A stretch of DNA of 32,763 bases from CAZDXB01 sp964509335 (GTDB lineage Bacteria; Bacteroidota; Ignavibacteria; Kapaibacteriales; UBA2268): assembly GCA_964509335.1 (NCBI GenBank), contig CAZDXB010000029.1, forward strand, positions 1-32,763, in the 5' to 3' direction. Each line of letters begins with the position of its first letter. Position 1 is the stretch's first letter. A program made the position numbers and the translations under genes. The notes below the pieces were generated by a model, which was not told where the DNA came from, searched no databases, and worked only from the letters and a program-made list of their open reading frames with translations. This document shows positions 16,332-22,998 of the stretch, in pieces.

Positions 16332-17528
16332 CTGACATCACCCTAGTATTTAAGCGAACAACAATAAGTATCTTGCTACATAAACATTTAGTATGTTATC
16401 AAACTTTAAAATAATCTTATCTAATTCTTGAGTTCCTCTTTTTATTGCTTGTCTAAATTTATTGAAGAGCGAGGTTCTTTCTTTTTCGCTGCCGCTCATT
16501 TTTAATTGATTGCCTATTGACGTTTGTATAGCGTAGCTTAAACAACTTATTATTATCGACTTAACTAATCTGTGCTTTTTAGGAATCTTCTCTGTATATT
16601 TCTCCCAATGTAATTTCGATTTCAAATCCTTAAAACTTTCTTCAATCCAAAATCGCGTCGTGTAACTTTCTATAGCTTCGATTCTAGATATCTGTTTATT
16701 CGTCGCTAAATACCACTTTGCTATATCCCCTTCTTTAGTCCTTTGACTATTGACGCACACATTTACGCCTTCTGATCTATGCGTCTTACCAAGAAAATCT
16801 AAGTTATAAAATCCATCTTGAAATAAACTCAGCTGCAAAAATTCTTTGCCTCCCGGTTCTTTAACCATATAACAATCGTTTATCCGTACTATGTAATCCA
16901 ATCCTAATTTCTTGCAAATATCAAATAGTTTTACTCCTTGAAAGCCCCTGTCGGCTACTATCTCATATTTATATTTATCCGGAAGTATCCGTTTTAGTTC
17001 TTGTAAAATTTCTTTAACTCTTTTCCAGTAATCGTAATGAACGCCTACGCCTTTCCAACTCTTAATTAATATTGGTATGCTTCTGCCCTTAAAGCTTATT
17101 GATAACGCTAAAAGCCAGAAATCATCTTTTAGGGTAGTGGCGTCAAGAGCTAATGTTATTACCTTTCTTTTCTTGAACTTAAATCCCGGCAAACTAAAAA
17201 TCGCCATTAAAAACGACTTCCAGAATTTTGTGTTTATCGTCAAATTGTCAAAAAAATAAATTAATCGCTTATGTTTATGTTTTGTCGACGTGTCGCCGGA
17301 TAAACCTGAAGCTATATCCCAAAGAGCAAAAGAGCTGTTATATAAAAATGCTATTAAAATATCAGCCAAGTTCTTTTGCTGCGGCAAGCTTAGATGACTA
17401 AAACATCCTTTTACAATTTTAAATGTCAATTTGTATAATTTATCATCCATTTTTTGTATTGAGTTGTTATTAAATAAAACAAATATCGCAAAGAATAACT
17501 AGATTTCAAAATACTAGGGTGATGTCAG
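16332..17528 (-). mobile_element. IS4-family insertion sequence, about 1.2 kb
   Basis: One transposase gene is flanked by perfect 20-bp terminal inverted repeats CTGACATCACCCTAGTATTT (16332-16351, and its complement at 17509-17528; the match does not extend inward beyond 16351). Weaker inverted similarity (CCTCCCCAGC versus CCTCCCAGC) continues outside both ends, so the true ends may lie some 10-25 bp further out. I found no convincing target-site duplication on either assumption. The left repeat overlaps the transposase stop codon and the right repeat supplies the stop of the DUF559 gene. The element sits between gatE and the defence-type island and is probably intact. Confidence 0.85.
16350..17450 (-). 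CDS. IS4-family DDE transposase
   Basis: A 366-residue transposase. The catalytic triad can be placed as Asp in ITLALDATTLKDDF, Asp in YEIVADRGFQG and Glu in RFWIEESFKDLKSKLHWE. The last region fits the YREK signature of IS4 transposases (Tyr-x2-Arg-x3-Glu-x6-Lys). The N-terminal ~90 residues (SLPQQKNLADILIAFLYNSS) are the helical DNA-binding part. The frame is uninterrupted and of full length, so the element could be active. It is markedly richer in Lys and A+T than the housekeeping genes. The stop codon lies within the left inverted repeat. Confidence 0.93.
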   Translation of the reverse strand: MDDKLYKLTFKIVKGCFSHLSLPQQKNLADILIAFLYNSSFALWDIASGLSGDTSTKHKHKRLIYFFDNLTINTKFWKSFLMAIFSLPGFKFKKRKVITLALDATTLKDDFWLLALSISFKGRSIPILIKSWKGVGVHYDYWKRVKEILQELKRILPDKYKYEIVADRGFQGVKLFDICKKLGLDYIVRINDCYMVKEPGGKEFLQLSLFQDGFYNLDFLGKTHRSEGVNVCVNSQRTKEGDIAKWYLATNKQISRIEAIESYTTRFWIEESFKDLKSKLHWEKYTEKIPKKHRLVKSIIISCLSYAIQTSIGNQLKMSGSEKERTSLFNKFRQAIKRGTQELDKIILKFDNILNVYVARYLLLFA

Positions 17529-17930
17529 GGGCTGGGAGGTGGTAGCCTGGGTAGAGGTCTCTCCCCTTCGATTCTCTATCTCATCCCCTAACAAATCTAA
17601 AATACCCGTCATATTATTCTTAACGTCTCTATTATTAAATCTTATTGTTTTTATGTTTAACGCCTTCAAATACTCATCTCTGGTTTTATCATACTCCATC
17701 ACCTCTTCGGTATAATGTCCGCCGCCGTCTAATTCAACTGCGAGCCTTACTTCTGGGCAGTAAAAATCGAGAACATAGTAACCGACGCTATGCTGCCTTC
17801 TAAATTTAGCGTCTGCAACATATGATTTTCTAAGATATTTCCAAAGAAGTTTTTCCTCTTGAGTCGCATTATTACGAAGCTTCTTTCTACGTTCGAGCAT
17901 TTCTCTTTTATTATGTATTTGTTCTTTCAT
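17514..17930 (-). CDS. DUF559 (Vsr-like) endonuclease-fold protein
   Basis: A 138-residue protein of the DUF559 family, a restriction-endonuclease-like fold related to very-short-patch repair nucleases. Seen: LRNNATQEEKLLWKYLRK, KFRRQHSVGYYVLDFYCPEVRLAVELDGGGHYT (core with the acidic LAVELDG strand) and DEYLKALNIKTIRFNNRDVKNN. Such genes are common passengers near restriction-modification loci; activity is rarely tested. The ribosome site AAGGA lies in the preceding mini-frame. The last residues LTSP and the TAG stop (17514-17516) are encoded by the terminal repeat of the adjacent IS, so the native C-terminus has been altered. The folded core should be unaffected. Confidence 0.85.
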   Translation of the reverse strand: MKEQIHNKREMLERRKKLRNNATQEEKLLWKYLRKSYVADAKFRRQHSVGYYVLDFYCPEVRLAVELDGGGHYTEEVMEYDKTRDEYLKALNIKTIRFNNRDVKNNMTGILDLLGDEIENRRGETSTQATTSQPLTSP

Positions 17931-17933
17931 AAC

Positions 17934-18011
17934 TTATCCTTCCAATTGTTCTGGAATCCATCCGATTTTAGTTTTTTTGTAACCTTTTCTATTTTTTTTG
18001 TTGTAGGTCAT
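17934..18011 (-). pseudogene. Frameshifted 5-prime fragment of a type I hsdS gene
   Basis: A 25-codon frame starts directly after the rhuM-like stop (TAA then ATG) and reads MTYNKKNRKGYKKTKIGWIP followed by EQLEG and TAA. The segment KKTKIGWIPE is the characteristic N-terminus of type I specificity subunits (xTxIGxIPxxWxxxxL). A shift of one base after IPE gives WKDKL and then a stop, completing the IPExWxxxxL motif. This is therefore most likely the start of a lost hsdS gene, broken by a frameshift and replaced by the DUF559 gene three bases downstream. Known: accessory genes often sit between hsdM and hsdS. The rest is inference from a short match. Confidence 0.55.
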
Positions 18012-18461
18012 TTACTTCTTACCTCCCGTGAGAAGTTTTACTTCTTTATCGAAGTCGGAAGTGAAATCCTTATCTTGAATTAATCTGAATTTTTCATAGT
18101 TTTCATCCGCAAGTTTTTGCGCGACGTTAGCGGAAATCTCGCCCGCGTTATCGAGTATTTCGTAGCCGTTGAACTCAAGAAAAGCGTCGAGATTATAATA
18201 TTCAACGTCTCTGGAAACCTTTCTGTTTCCTTCAGTTCGAACTATTCGAATTTTTCGAATAGTTGATTTTTCGTCCAGTTCGTTTGATTTAAAAATCTCT
18301 TTCAAGTGATAGTTGATTGTGTTAGTTTCAACGCCAAAGAGTTCAGCCATAAGTTTTTGGCTCAACCAGAAAGTTTCATCAATATATTGAACTTCAATAT
18401 ACTTATTTCCCGTTGGGGAAGAATAAAATATTATTTCCGCTTTTTTAATTTCTTCGCTCAT
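18012..18461 (-). CDS. RhuM-family protein, internally deleted
   Basis: A 149-residue protein with both ends of the RhuM (virulence RhuM / DNA-binding) family. The N-terminus is IIFYSSPTGNKYIEVQYIDETFWLSQKLMAELFGVETNTINYHLKEIF (helix-turn-helix-like) up to VEYYNLDA. The C-terminus is FLEFNGYEILDNAGEISANVAQKLADENYEKFRLIQDKDFTSDFD. Full-length members are roughly 330 residues and carry a long middle segment between YYNLDA and FLEFN. Here the two are fused in frame at residue ~93. Deletion of the middle makes a small, possibly still DNA-binding protein, or a decaying gene. RhuM genes are frequent riders in type I restriction loci. Its stop is contiguous with the hsdS fragment start. Confidence 0.8.
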   Translation of the reverse strand: MSEEIKKAEIIFYSSPTGNKYIEVQYIDETFWLSQKLMAELFGVETNTINYHLKEIFKSNELDEKSTIRKIRIVRTEGNRKVSRDVEYYNLDAFLEFNGYEILDNAGEISANVAQKLADENYEKFRLIQDKDFTSDFDKEVKLLTGGKK

Positions 18462-18479
18462 ATTCCCATTTCCTTCAAT

Positions 18480-18548
18480 TTATGCGGTCGCAATTTTCGA
18501 CCTTAGGGTTTTCTTATCCGCTTTTCTGTTTTTGTTGTTATAGGACAT
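18480..18548 (-). other. 22-codon mini-frame, copy of the hsdS leader
   Basis: Directly after the ORF6N stop (TAA then ATG at 18548) a frame reads MSYNNKNRKADKKTLRSKIA then TA and stop. Its first ten codons closely match those of the mini-frame at 17934-18011 (MSYNNKNRKA versus MTYNKKNRKG, also at nucleotide level), and both directly abut the stop of the preceding gene. Its end overlaps a palindrome shared with the ORF6N gene. It looks like a duplicated junction or remnant left by module shuffling in the restriction locus, not an independent gene. Confidence 0.45.
18486..18505. repeat. Palindrome copy 3, upstream of the rhuM-like gene
   Basis: GGTCGCAATTTTCGACCTTA on the plus strand differs by one small insertion/deletion and one base from the palindrome inside the ORF6N gene (GGTCGCATTTTGTGACCTTA at 19215-19234). 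It lies 25 bases upstream of the rhuM-like start codon, a plausible operator position. Confidence 0.5.
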
Positions 18549-19469
18549 TTATAATCTTCCTAAAATTTCTGATGCGTCCATTTCCAATTTTGAAAAAGCG
18601 AACCATTTCTTGCCGGCGTCTTTGAGAGACGCGCCAAAATGGTAAATATCTTTTTTGTCGATAATCAAAAATCGGTCGTGAGAAGTGTTTAACCGTTTAT
18701 GAGCGATAGGTGCATACTGGCTATTGTGCTTTTTTACGTCTTGTTTTAACGCTTTGCTTATCTTTTTTGTATATATGGTCGCATTTACGCCTTTGGCTCT
18801 CTTTGTCAACATTTTAAGAACTGAATCATCCGTATAGTTGTCAATAAGAATTATGGATGATTTAGCGCTTCGAATTATATCGGAAATTAGTTTATATGCG
18901 TCAAAAATCTGCCCGTCGTAAAAAATGCCCTGTTTTGGCGGTAAAGAACCTTTGTCTAATGCTTTGAATATTTTATCAAATTTTTCATCGCTTTCTTGTT
19001 TATGCTCTTTTTGATTGATTTCCAAATGTTCAATCCGCCGGAAAACATCGGCGTTTTTGACTAAAAATCTTCTCATACCGACGAAAGCGTTCATAATCCG
19101 CACGCTCATTTTTACGGCAGTTTCGCTTTTCAAAACAGCAGAAAGCATTGCAACGCCCTGTTCGGTAAAGACATAAGGAAGATATTTCTTGTGTTTTCCC
19201 CTCTTGCTTTCTAAGGTCGCATTTTGTGACCTTAAAGAACTTTTTTCTAAGGTCACATTTTGTGACCTTAAAGAATCATATTCTTCTTTGGTTAATTGAA
19301 AGCAAAATTCTTTTGGAAATCGTTCAATATTTCTTTTCATAGCTTGATTTAATACTTTAGTCTCAACGCCGTAATATTCCGCTAAGTCGCTGTCCACCAT
19401 AACCTGCCGGGACCGTATTTCAAATATCCGGCTTTCAATTTCCCTTTGTGTTATAGCAGTATTAACCAT
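18549..19469 (-). CDS. ORF6N-domain protein with PLD-like C-terminal region
   Basis: A 306-residue protein. Residues ~6-135 are the ORF6N domain (REIESRIFEIRSRQVMVDSDLAEYYGVETKVLNQAMKRN, FPKEFCFQLT, YLPYVFTEQGVAMLSAVL, IMNAFVGMRRFL), a DNA-binding module of phage antirepressor-like proteins that also rides in restriction loci. The C-terminal part (SSIILIDNYTDDSVLKML to TSHDRFLIIDKKDIYHFGASLKDAG) resembles a phospholipase D-like fold with HDR in place of HxK. Residues 66-89 contain an in-frame 12-residue duplication (SLRSQNVTLE then SLRSQNATLE), each copy encoded by a DNA palindrome. It ends where the next mini-frame begins. Role: probably regulation of the island; inferred. Confidence 0.85.
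   Translation of the reverse strand: MVNTAITQREIESRIFEIRSRQVMVDSDLAEYYGVETKVLNQAMKRNIERFPKEFCFQLTKEEYDSLRSQNVTLEKSSLRSQNATLESKRGKHKKYLPYVFTEQGVAMLSAVLKSETAVKMSVRIMNAFVGMRRFLVKNADVFRRIEHLEINQKEHKQESDEKFDKIFKALDKGSLPPKQGIFYDGQIFDAYKLISDIIRSAKSSIILIDNYTDDSVLKMLTKRAKGVNATIYTKKISKALKQDVKKHNSQYAPIAHKRLNTSHDRFLIIDKKDIYHFGASLKDAGKKWFAFSKLEMDASEILGRL
19213..19269. repeat. Tandem 36-bp repeat, each unit with a palindrome, inside the ORF6N gene
   Basis: Two palindromes 36 bases apart lie in the coding sequence: 19213-19233 (one arm with a single mismatch) and 19249-19269 (perfect 9-bp arms AAGGTCACA and TGTGACCTT around a 3-base centre). The period of 12 codons keeps the frame. A related palindrome lies at 18486-18505. 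The form is that of an operator, but a protein-coding explanation (the LRSQNxT segment common in ORF6N proteins) also accounts for part of it. Confidence 0.7.
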
Positions 19470-19485
19470 ATTTTTTCAAATCCTT

Positions 19486-20871
19486 TTATTTTTTTTCGTT
19501 CATCTTTGCTATTTCTCTATCCGCTTCTTGAATAACATAATTAGCGAGTTCATTTACTATTTGCGAGATGTCCTCTTTTGTAAGAAACTTATGATAAGGC
19601 AACTTCCTTTCGATGGTTGTAGTCGTCTTTATTTGATAAAAATTCTTAAAAAACTTGATTTCAAGCGTTGCCGTCGTATCAAAAGTCTTAATTGTCGCTC
19701 TTGTTAATTCTTCAAACCTTGTATTTATTACAATTCGTTTAATAATAACCGCTTCATCAATAATATCGGCGCATTGTTCGAGAAATCTAGCGATATGGTC
19801 TTCATAAAAATTTTTTAAGCTATATCTTTCTTGGTAATTTTTACCCTGAATCACGATAGAATACTTAAATTCGATTTTACGGAATATAGAATCGAATTTT
19901 GCAAAACTCTTTAAGACTTCTATTAACAAAGGTTTTACTGAATTTTCAAAGACTCGCTTAAATACCGGAAAATCAAGGGATTCCTTAACAACTATATCGT
20001 CGCTAATTCCTTCCATTTTCTTTTTCAGCATTGCAATCTTTTTGTCGATATCTTCCGGCTCTTCGATTGTCTCTCCTTTAGCGGCTTTTATCGTTAGCTC
20101 CAGCGAAGCGATTACTTGCTCGCCGACGTATCCGGTAAATCTTTCTAAATCTCCGGCGTCGGCGTAAGCCAGCGCTTGAAGGTAAGACTGTCTTTTTTCC
20201 GTTCTGATAATAGCGGGCGGCAAGTCGCGGGACATTAAAATAAAGTTCATAAGGATACGCGCCATCCTTCCGTTACCGTCGTCGAAAGGATGTATTTTGA
20301 TAAACTTATAATGAAACGTCGCCGCTAAAATTAAGGGATTCTCTTTCGCTTCGTTTTTCCTATACCAGTCCAATAAATCTTTCATTTTCGCGGGCGTCTC
20401 CTCCGGCGAAGCGAATTCTACGAGGCTACCGTCCGCGGCTTTTACGTAATTTTGCTGTTTCTTATACTCGCCGGGAACGACGCGTTTCTTTGTTGGCTTG
20501 CCGTCGGGCGTTTCGGCGTCAATCCCGAAAGGTTCGCCGAGAATCTTTTTGTGAAGATTTCTTATAAAAACTTCTGTTATTGGTTCGGATTTATTTTGGA
20601 CAATATCGAAAAGAGACTGAACCACTTCGTCGTGTCCTTTCATTTCGAGGACGTCCCTAAGCGGTTTGCCCCCCGCCGTTAGTCCCCAAAGCAGTAAAGC
20701 TTTGGTTTCGCCGTAGGTCAGAGTGTTGCCCTCGATGTGGCTTGAATGGAAGTTCCAGTCCAGCCGCAACTTTTGAACAAGCCGCCTCTCTTGTTCGGGC
20801 TTTAAGGGGCGAAACTTATCGAGTTCCTTATTCAGCCTATCGATTTTTGAGATAATTTCTTTTAGAGTCAT
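19486..20871 (-). CDS. Fic family AMP-transferase
   Basis: A 461-residue protein with the complete Fic active-site loop HPFDDGNGRMAR (residues 194-205) and, N-terminal to it, the inhibitory-helix motif SSHIEGNT (Glu47). This makes it a self-inhibited class II type Fic enzyme, which transfers AMP (or another NMP moiety) from a nucleotide to a target-protein hydroxyl. The N-terminal Fic_N-like region includes LRLDWNFHSSHIEGN and KPLRDVLEMKGHDEV. The C-terminal ~170 residues are an Ile/Lys-rich extension, possibly a winged-helix or dimerisation part. Fic genes frequently accompany type I restriction genes. It lies 22 bp downstream of the nuclease-like gene and 16 bp upstream of ORF6N on the same strand, so probably co-transcribed. 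The protein target is unknown. Confidence 0.93.
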   Translation of the reverse strand: MTLKEIISKIDRLNKELDKFRPLKPEQERRLVQKLRLDWNFHSSHIEGNTLTYGETKALLLWGLTAGGKPLRDVLEMKGHDEVVQSLFDIVQNKSEPITEVFIRNLHKKILGEPFGIDAETPDGKPTKKRVVPGEYKKQQNYVKAADGSLVEFASPEETPAKMKDLLDWYRKNEAKENPLILAATFHYKFIKIHPFDDGNGRMARILMNFILMSRDLPPAIIRTEKRQSYLQALAYADAGDLERFTGYVGEQVIASLELTIKAAKGETIEEPEDIDKKIAMLKKKMEGISDDIVVKESLDFPVFKRVFENSVKPLLIEVLKSFAKFDSIFRKIEFKYSIVIQGKNYQERYSLKNFYEDHIARFLEQCADIIDEAVIIKRIVINTRFEELTRATIKTFDTTATLEIKFFKNFYQIKTTTTIERKLPYHKFLTKEDISQIVNELANYVIQEADREIAKMNEKK

Positions 20872-20893
20872 TGTTGTTTCTCTTGTTTATTGG

Positions 20894-21778
20894 TTATAGT
20901 TTATTGTATTGTTTTCGGTTGTTAGCCAAATCATCCCACGTAATCCAAGCTAATCTTTTTGACATATTTTTCCATTCGTCGCCGGTTAAACTATTTTTTC
21001 TATGAGGTAAATCTTCTTTTATATTTTTAAAGTCTTTCATATAATCATTCATCTTATAACCGTAAAACCTTGTTTTGGGGCGTTCTTTGAAATACTTCGG
21101 CGTAATAAGCATAAAGAGGGTATTGTCCTTTTCTTTATCTAGCATAACGTCTAAATTCCTAGCGATTTGGTTGCGAGCCATATCGTAGCTAACTTGGTAA
21201 GAAATATCAGAAAGAACTTTCGCTTCAATCAGAACGCTGAAATTTGTGTCTTTGCATTCAATATGGGCGTCCACGTGCGTCGCTCCTTCGAGTCCTCTTC
21301 TGAAATTCCCGTCTTTATCCTTACCCATATCCAAAACGTAATCGACGAAATGCGTTTTGTCAAGGTTCTTAGACAAATGTTCCTTGAAAATCTTAGGGGC
21401 GGATAATTGATGTTCGAGTATCAGTTTTGGCTCGTTGCCGAGAGCGTCGCTCCAGCTATCGTATTTGTCGCTGAAATCCGGTTTGGCGCCGAAAGCCTTA
21501 CTGAGCATATTTTCCAAATCCTTTTTCTTCTCGGCGTCGGATTTTTCGAATATACTAATGAAAGTTCTGGCGGTATAAAATCTCTCGTCTTTCTCCGCCT
21601 GCCTATGAAATTTATAATCGGATTTTTTCATAGATTTGTCATTTTCAAATATTTTGTATTTATCTATGCTGTGTAAAAAGTATCCGGCTTGATGTTTCTT
21701 ATTGCCGACAAAATACTTTTCCAAAGTCTTTCTAGAGAATGGAAGCAGTTCCTTGTGGATTAATTTTGTGTTTTTCAT
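20894..21778 (-). CDS. PD-(D/E)XK nuclease-like protein of the defence island
   Basis: A 294-residue protein with no named family that I recognise. The segment 167-195 reads THVDAHIECKDTNFSVLIEAK and then VLSDIS, which fits a PD-(D/E)XK core: Asp170, then Glu185-x-Lys187 at the end of the next strand, followed by a helix YDMARNQIARNLD. The N-terminal half is charged and helical (KKKDLENMLSKAFGAKPDF). The C-terminus ends RLAWITWDDLANN. It lies 67 bp downstream of the Abi gene and 22 bp upstream of fic on the same strand. No hsdR is visible in this locus, so this could be the effector nuclease; that is inference. A restriction-related role rather than repair is suggested only by context. Confidence 0.65.
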   Translation of the reverse strand: MKNTKLIHKELLPFSRKTLEKYFVGNKKHQAGYFLHSIDKYKIFENDKSMKKSDYKFHRQAEKDERFYTARTFISIFEKSDAEKKKDLENMLSKAFGAKPDFSDKYDSWSDALGNEPKLILEHQLSAPKIFKEHLSKNLDKTHFVDYVLDMGKDKDGNFRRGLEGATHVDAHIECKDTNFSVLIEAKVLSDISYQVSYDMARNQIARNLDVMLDKEKDNTLFMLITPKYFKERPKTRFYGYKMNDYMKDFKNIKEDLPHRKNSLTGDEWKNMSKRLAWITWDDLANNRKQYNKL

Positions 21779-21845
21779 ATTCTACTCTCCTAATTGATTG
21801 TTTACTATATAATTTTTCTCTGGGTGTTGTTTGTTGTTATTTTAA

Positions 21846-22751
21846 TCATTTTGTTTTATTCTCCCATATTCTGTTTTTGCTCCAACCTTTTGGGAATCCC
21901 ATCTTTCCGATATTGATATTTGGATATTCTTCTAAAAGCTCAATCAATTTCTCTTTAAAAGAGTTTTTGGGATGAATTATATCCAGAAAGTATTTTAAAA
22001 TTGAAATAAGAACGAATACTTTGTCGTTTCTAATAAAACTGAAACTATCCCGCATCCCCTTATTTGACTTAGGCAGTTTAGGCTTTATTCCTAAAGTGCG
22101 ATTCCAAAGTCTCGAATGGTGCGCGCATATATTTCTTAAATAAACTATCGAATGAAGCCACGATTCAAACACTTTGCTGTTGATATTAAAGTATTTAGCT
22201 ATATCTTTTTTATCTTTAAAAGACTTCAAATTTCTAAAATGATTAGAAATTTGCCCGAAAGTAAAAATCTCCAACCCCATCCAAGACGGCGGAAATTCGG
22301 GTTCGGAATACTTCTTCTTATAATGTTTTACAAATACTTCTTTGCTTTGTCGGAACTCTTTTTTGAAACTATCGGTAATATTTACGAATTTTGTACAATC
22401 ATCGAACAAACGAGGATTTAAATACCAATACTTATTGTATTTAGTCGCCATTTGATGTATAAATTGAGTTCTAAAAGCAATTTCAAATCTTTCTATAACT
22501 CCAAAAAGCATTATTCTTAATTTCCTGTCGAAAGAATATACCTTCATTGCATCGTTGAAGTTCGTTCCTTTATAAAACGATTGATTTTCGTCTCTGGGAA
22601 TTCTGAAGGGATAAAGGTAGGAACTAAGACGATAGTAGCTAATATTTGATAGGATAAAACGCGTTTCTTCTGTATCTTCAATTACAAGATTTCTACTTTT
22701 CAGTAAATTGATTTGTTCTTCGACGGTTAATGTTGGCTTTTCGTATCTCAT
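21846..22751 (-). CDS. Abi_2 (AbiD/AbiF-like) family protein with HEPN motif
   Basis: A 301-residue protein of the Abi_2 family (abortive infection AbiD/AbiF). Seen: LTVEEQINLLKSRNLVIEDTEE, LSNISYYRLSSYLYPFR, VYSFDRKLRIMLFGVIERFEIAFRTQ, PPSWMGLEIFTFGQISN, and the catalytic HEPN-type R-x4-H motif in LRNICAHHSRLWNR (Arg206, His211). HEPN proteins of this group are predicted RNases acting on phage or host RNA during infection. The protein is full length. It is AT-rich, preceded on its strand by a 53-codon frame of unknown standing and followed by the PD-(D/E)XK-like gene. A pairing of the two as one system is possible but not shown. Confidence 0.88.
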   Translation of the reverse strand: MRYEKPTLTVEEQINLLKSRNLVIEDTEETRFILSNISYYRLSSYLYPFRIPRDENQSFYKGTNFNDAMKVYSFDRKLRIMLFGVIERFEIAFRTQFIHQMATKYNKYWYLNPRLFDDCTKFVNITDSFKKEFRQSKEVFVKHYKKKYSEPEFPPSWMGLEIFTFGQISNHFRNLKSFKDKKDIAKYFNINSKVFESWLHSIVYLRNICAHHSRLWNRTLGIKPKLPKSNKGMRDSFSFIRNDKVFVLISILKYFLDIIHPKNSFKEKLIELLEEYPNINIGKMGFPKGWSKNRIWENKTK

Positions 22752-22809
22752 AAGCTATAAATGAAAAAACTCGGCGATTTGAGCTTCGTAGAGAGGCTTG
22801 CCGAGTATG

Positions 22810-22971
22810 TTAATTACAATATAACATAAATTTTGATATTTCCAAATTATTTAGAAAAAAAATCGAATTAATAATACTTGACTTTGAATAATTGAAACGA
22901 TAAACGGCAGTTTTCGTTGCGTCGAGTTTCGTCCATTGTAATCCATCAAATCCCAGATATTCTTTTCTCAT
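22810..22971 (-). CDS. Possible 53-residue small gene or remnant after hsdM
   Basis: A frame starting 27 bases after the hsdM stop on the same strand reads MRKEYLGFDGLQWTKLDATK and continues to a TAA at 22810-22812. The first 25 residues look protein-like; the remainder is Ile/Asn/Phe-rich and low in quality. No family is recognised. It occupies the place where hsdR or another restriction component might have stood, so it may be the head of a deleted gene. Low confidence that it is expressed. Confidence 0.25.
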   Translation of the reverse strand: MRKEYLGFDGLQWTKLDATKTAVYRFNYSKSSIINSIFFLNNLEISKFMLYCN

Positions 22972-22998
22972 ATTTCAGCCTAATTCATTATTAATCTT

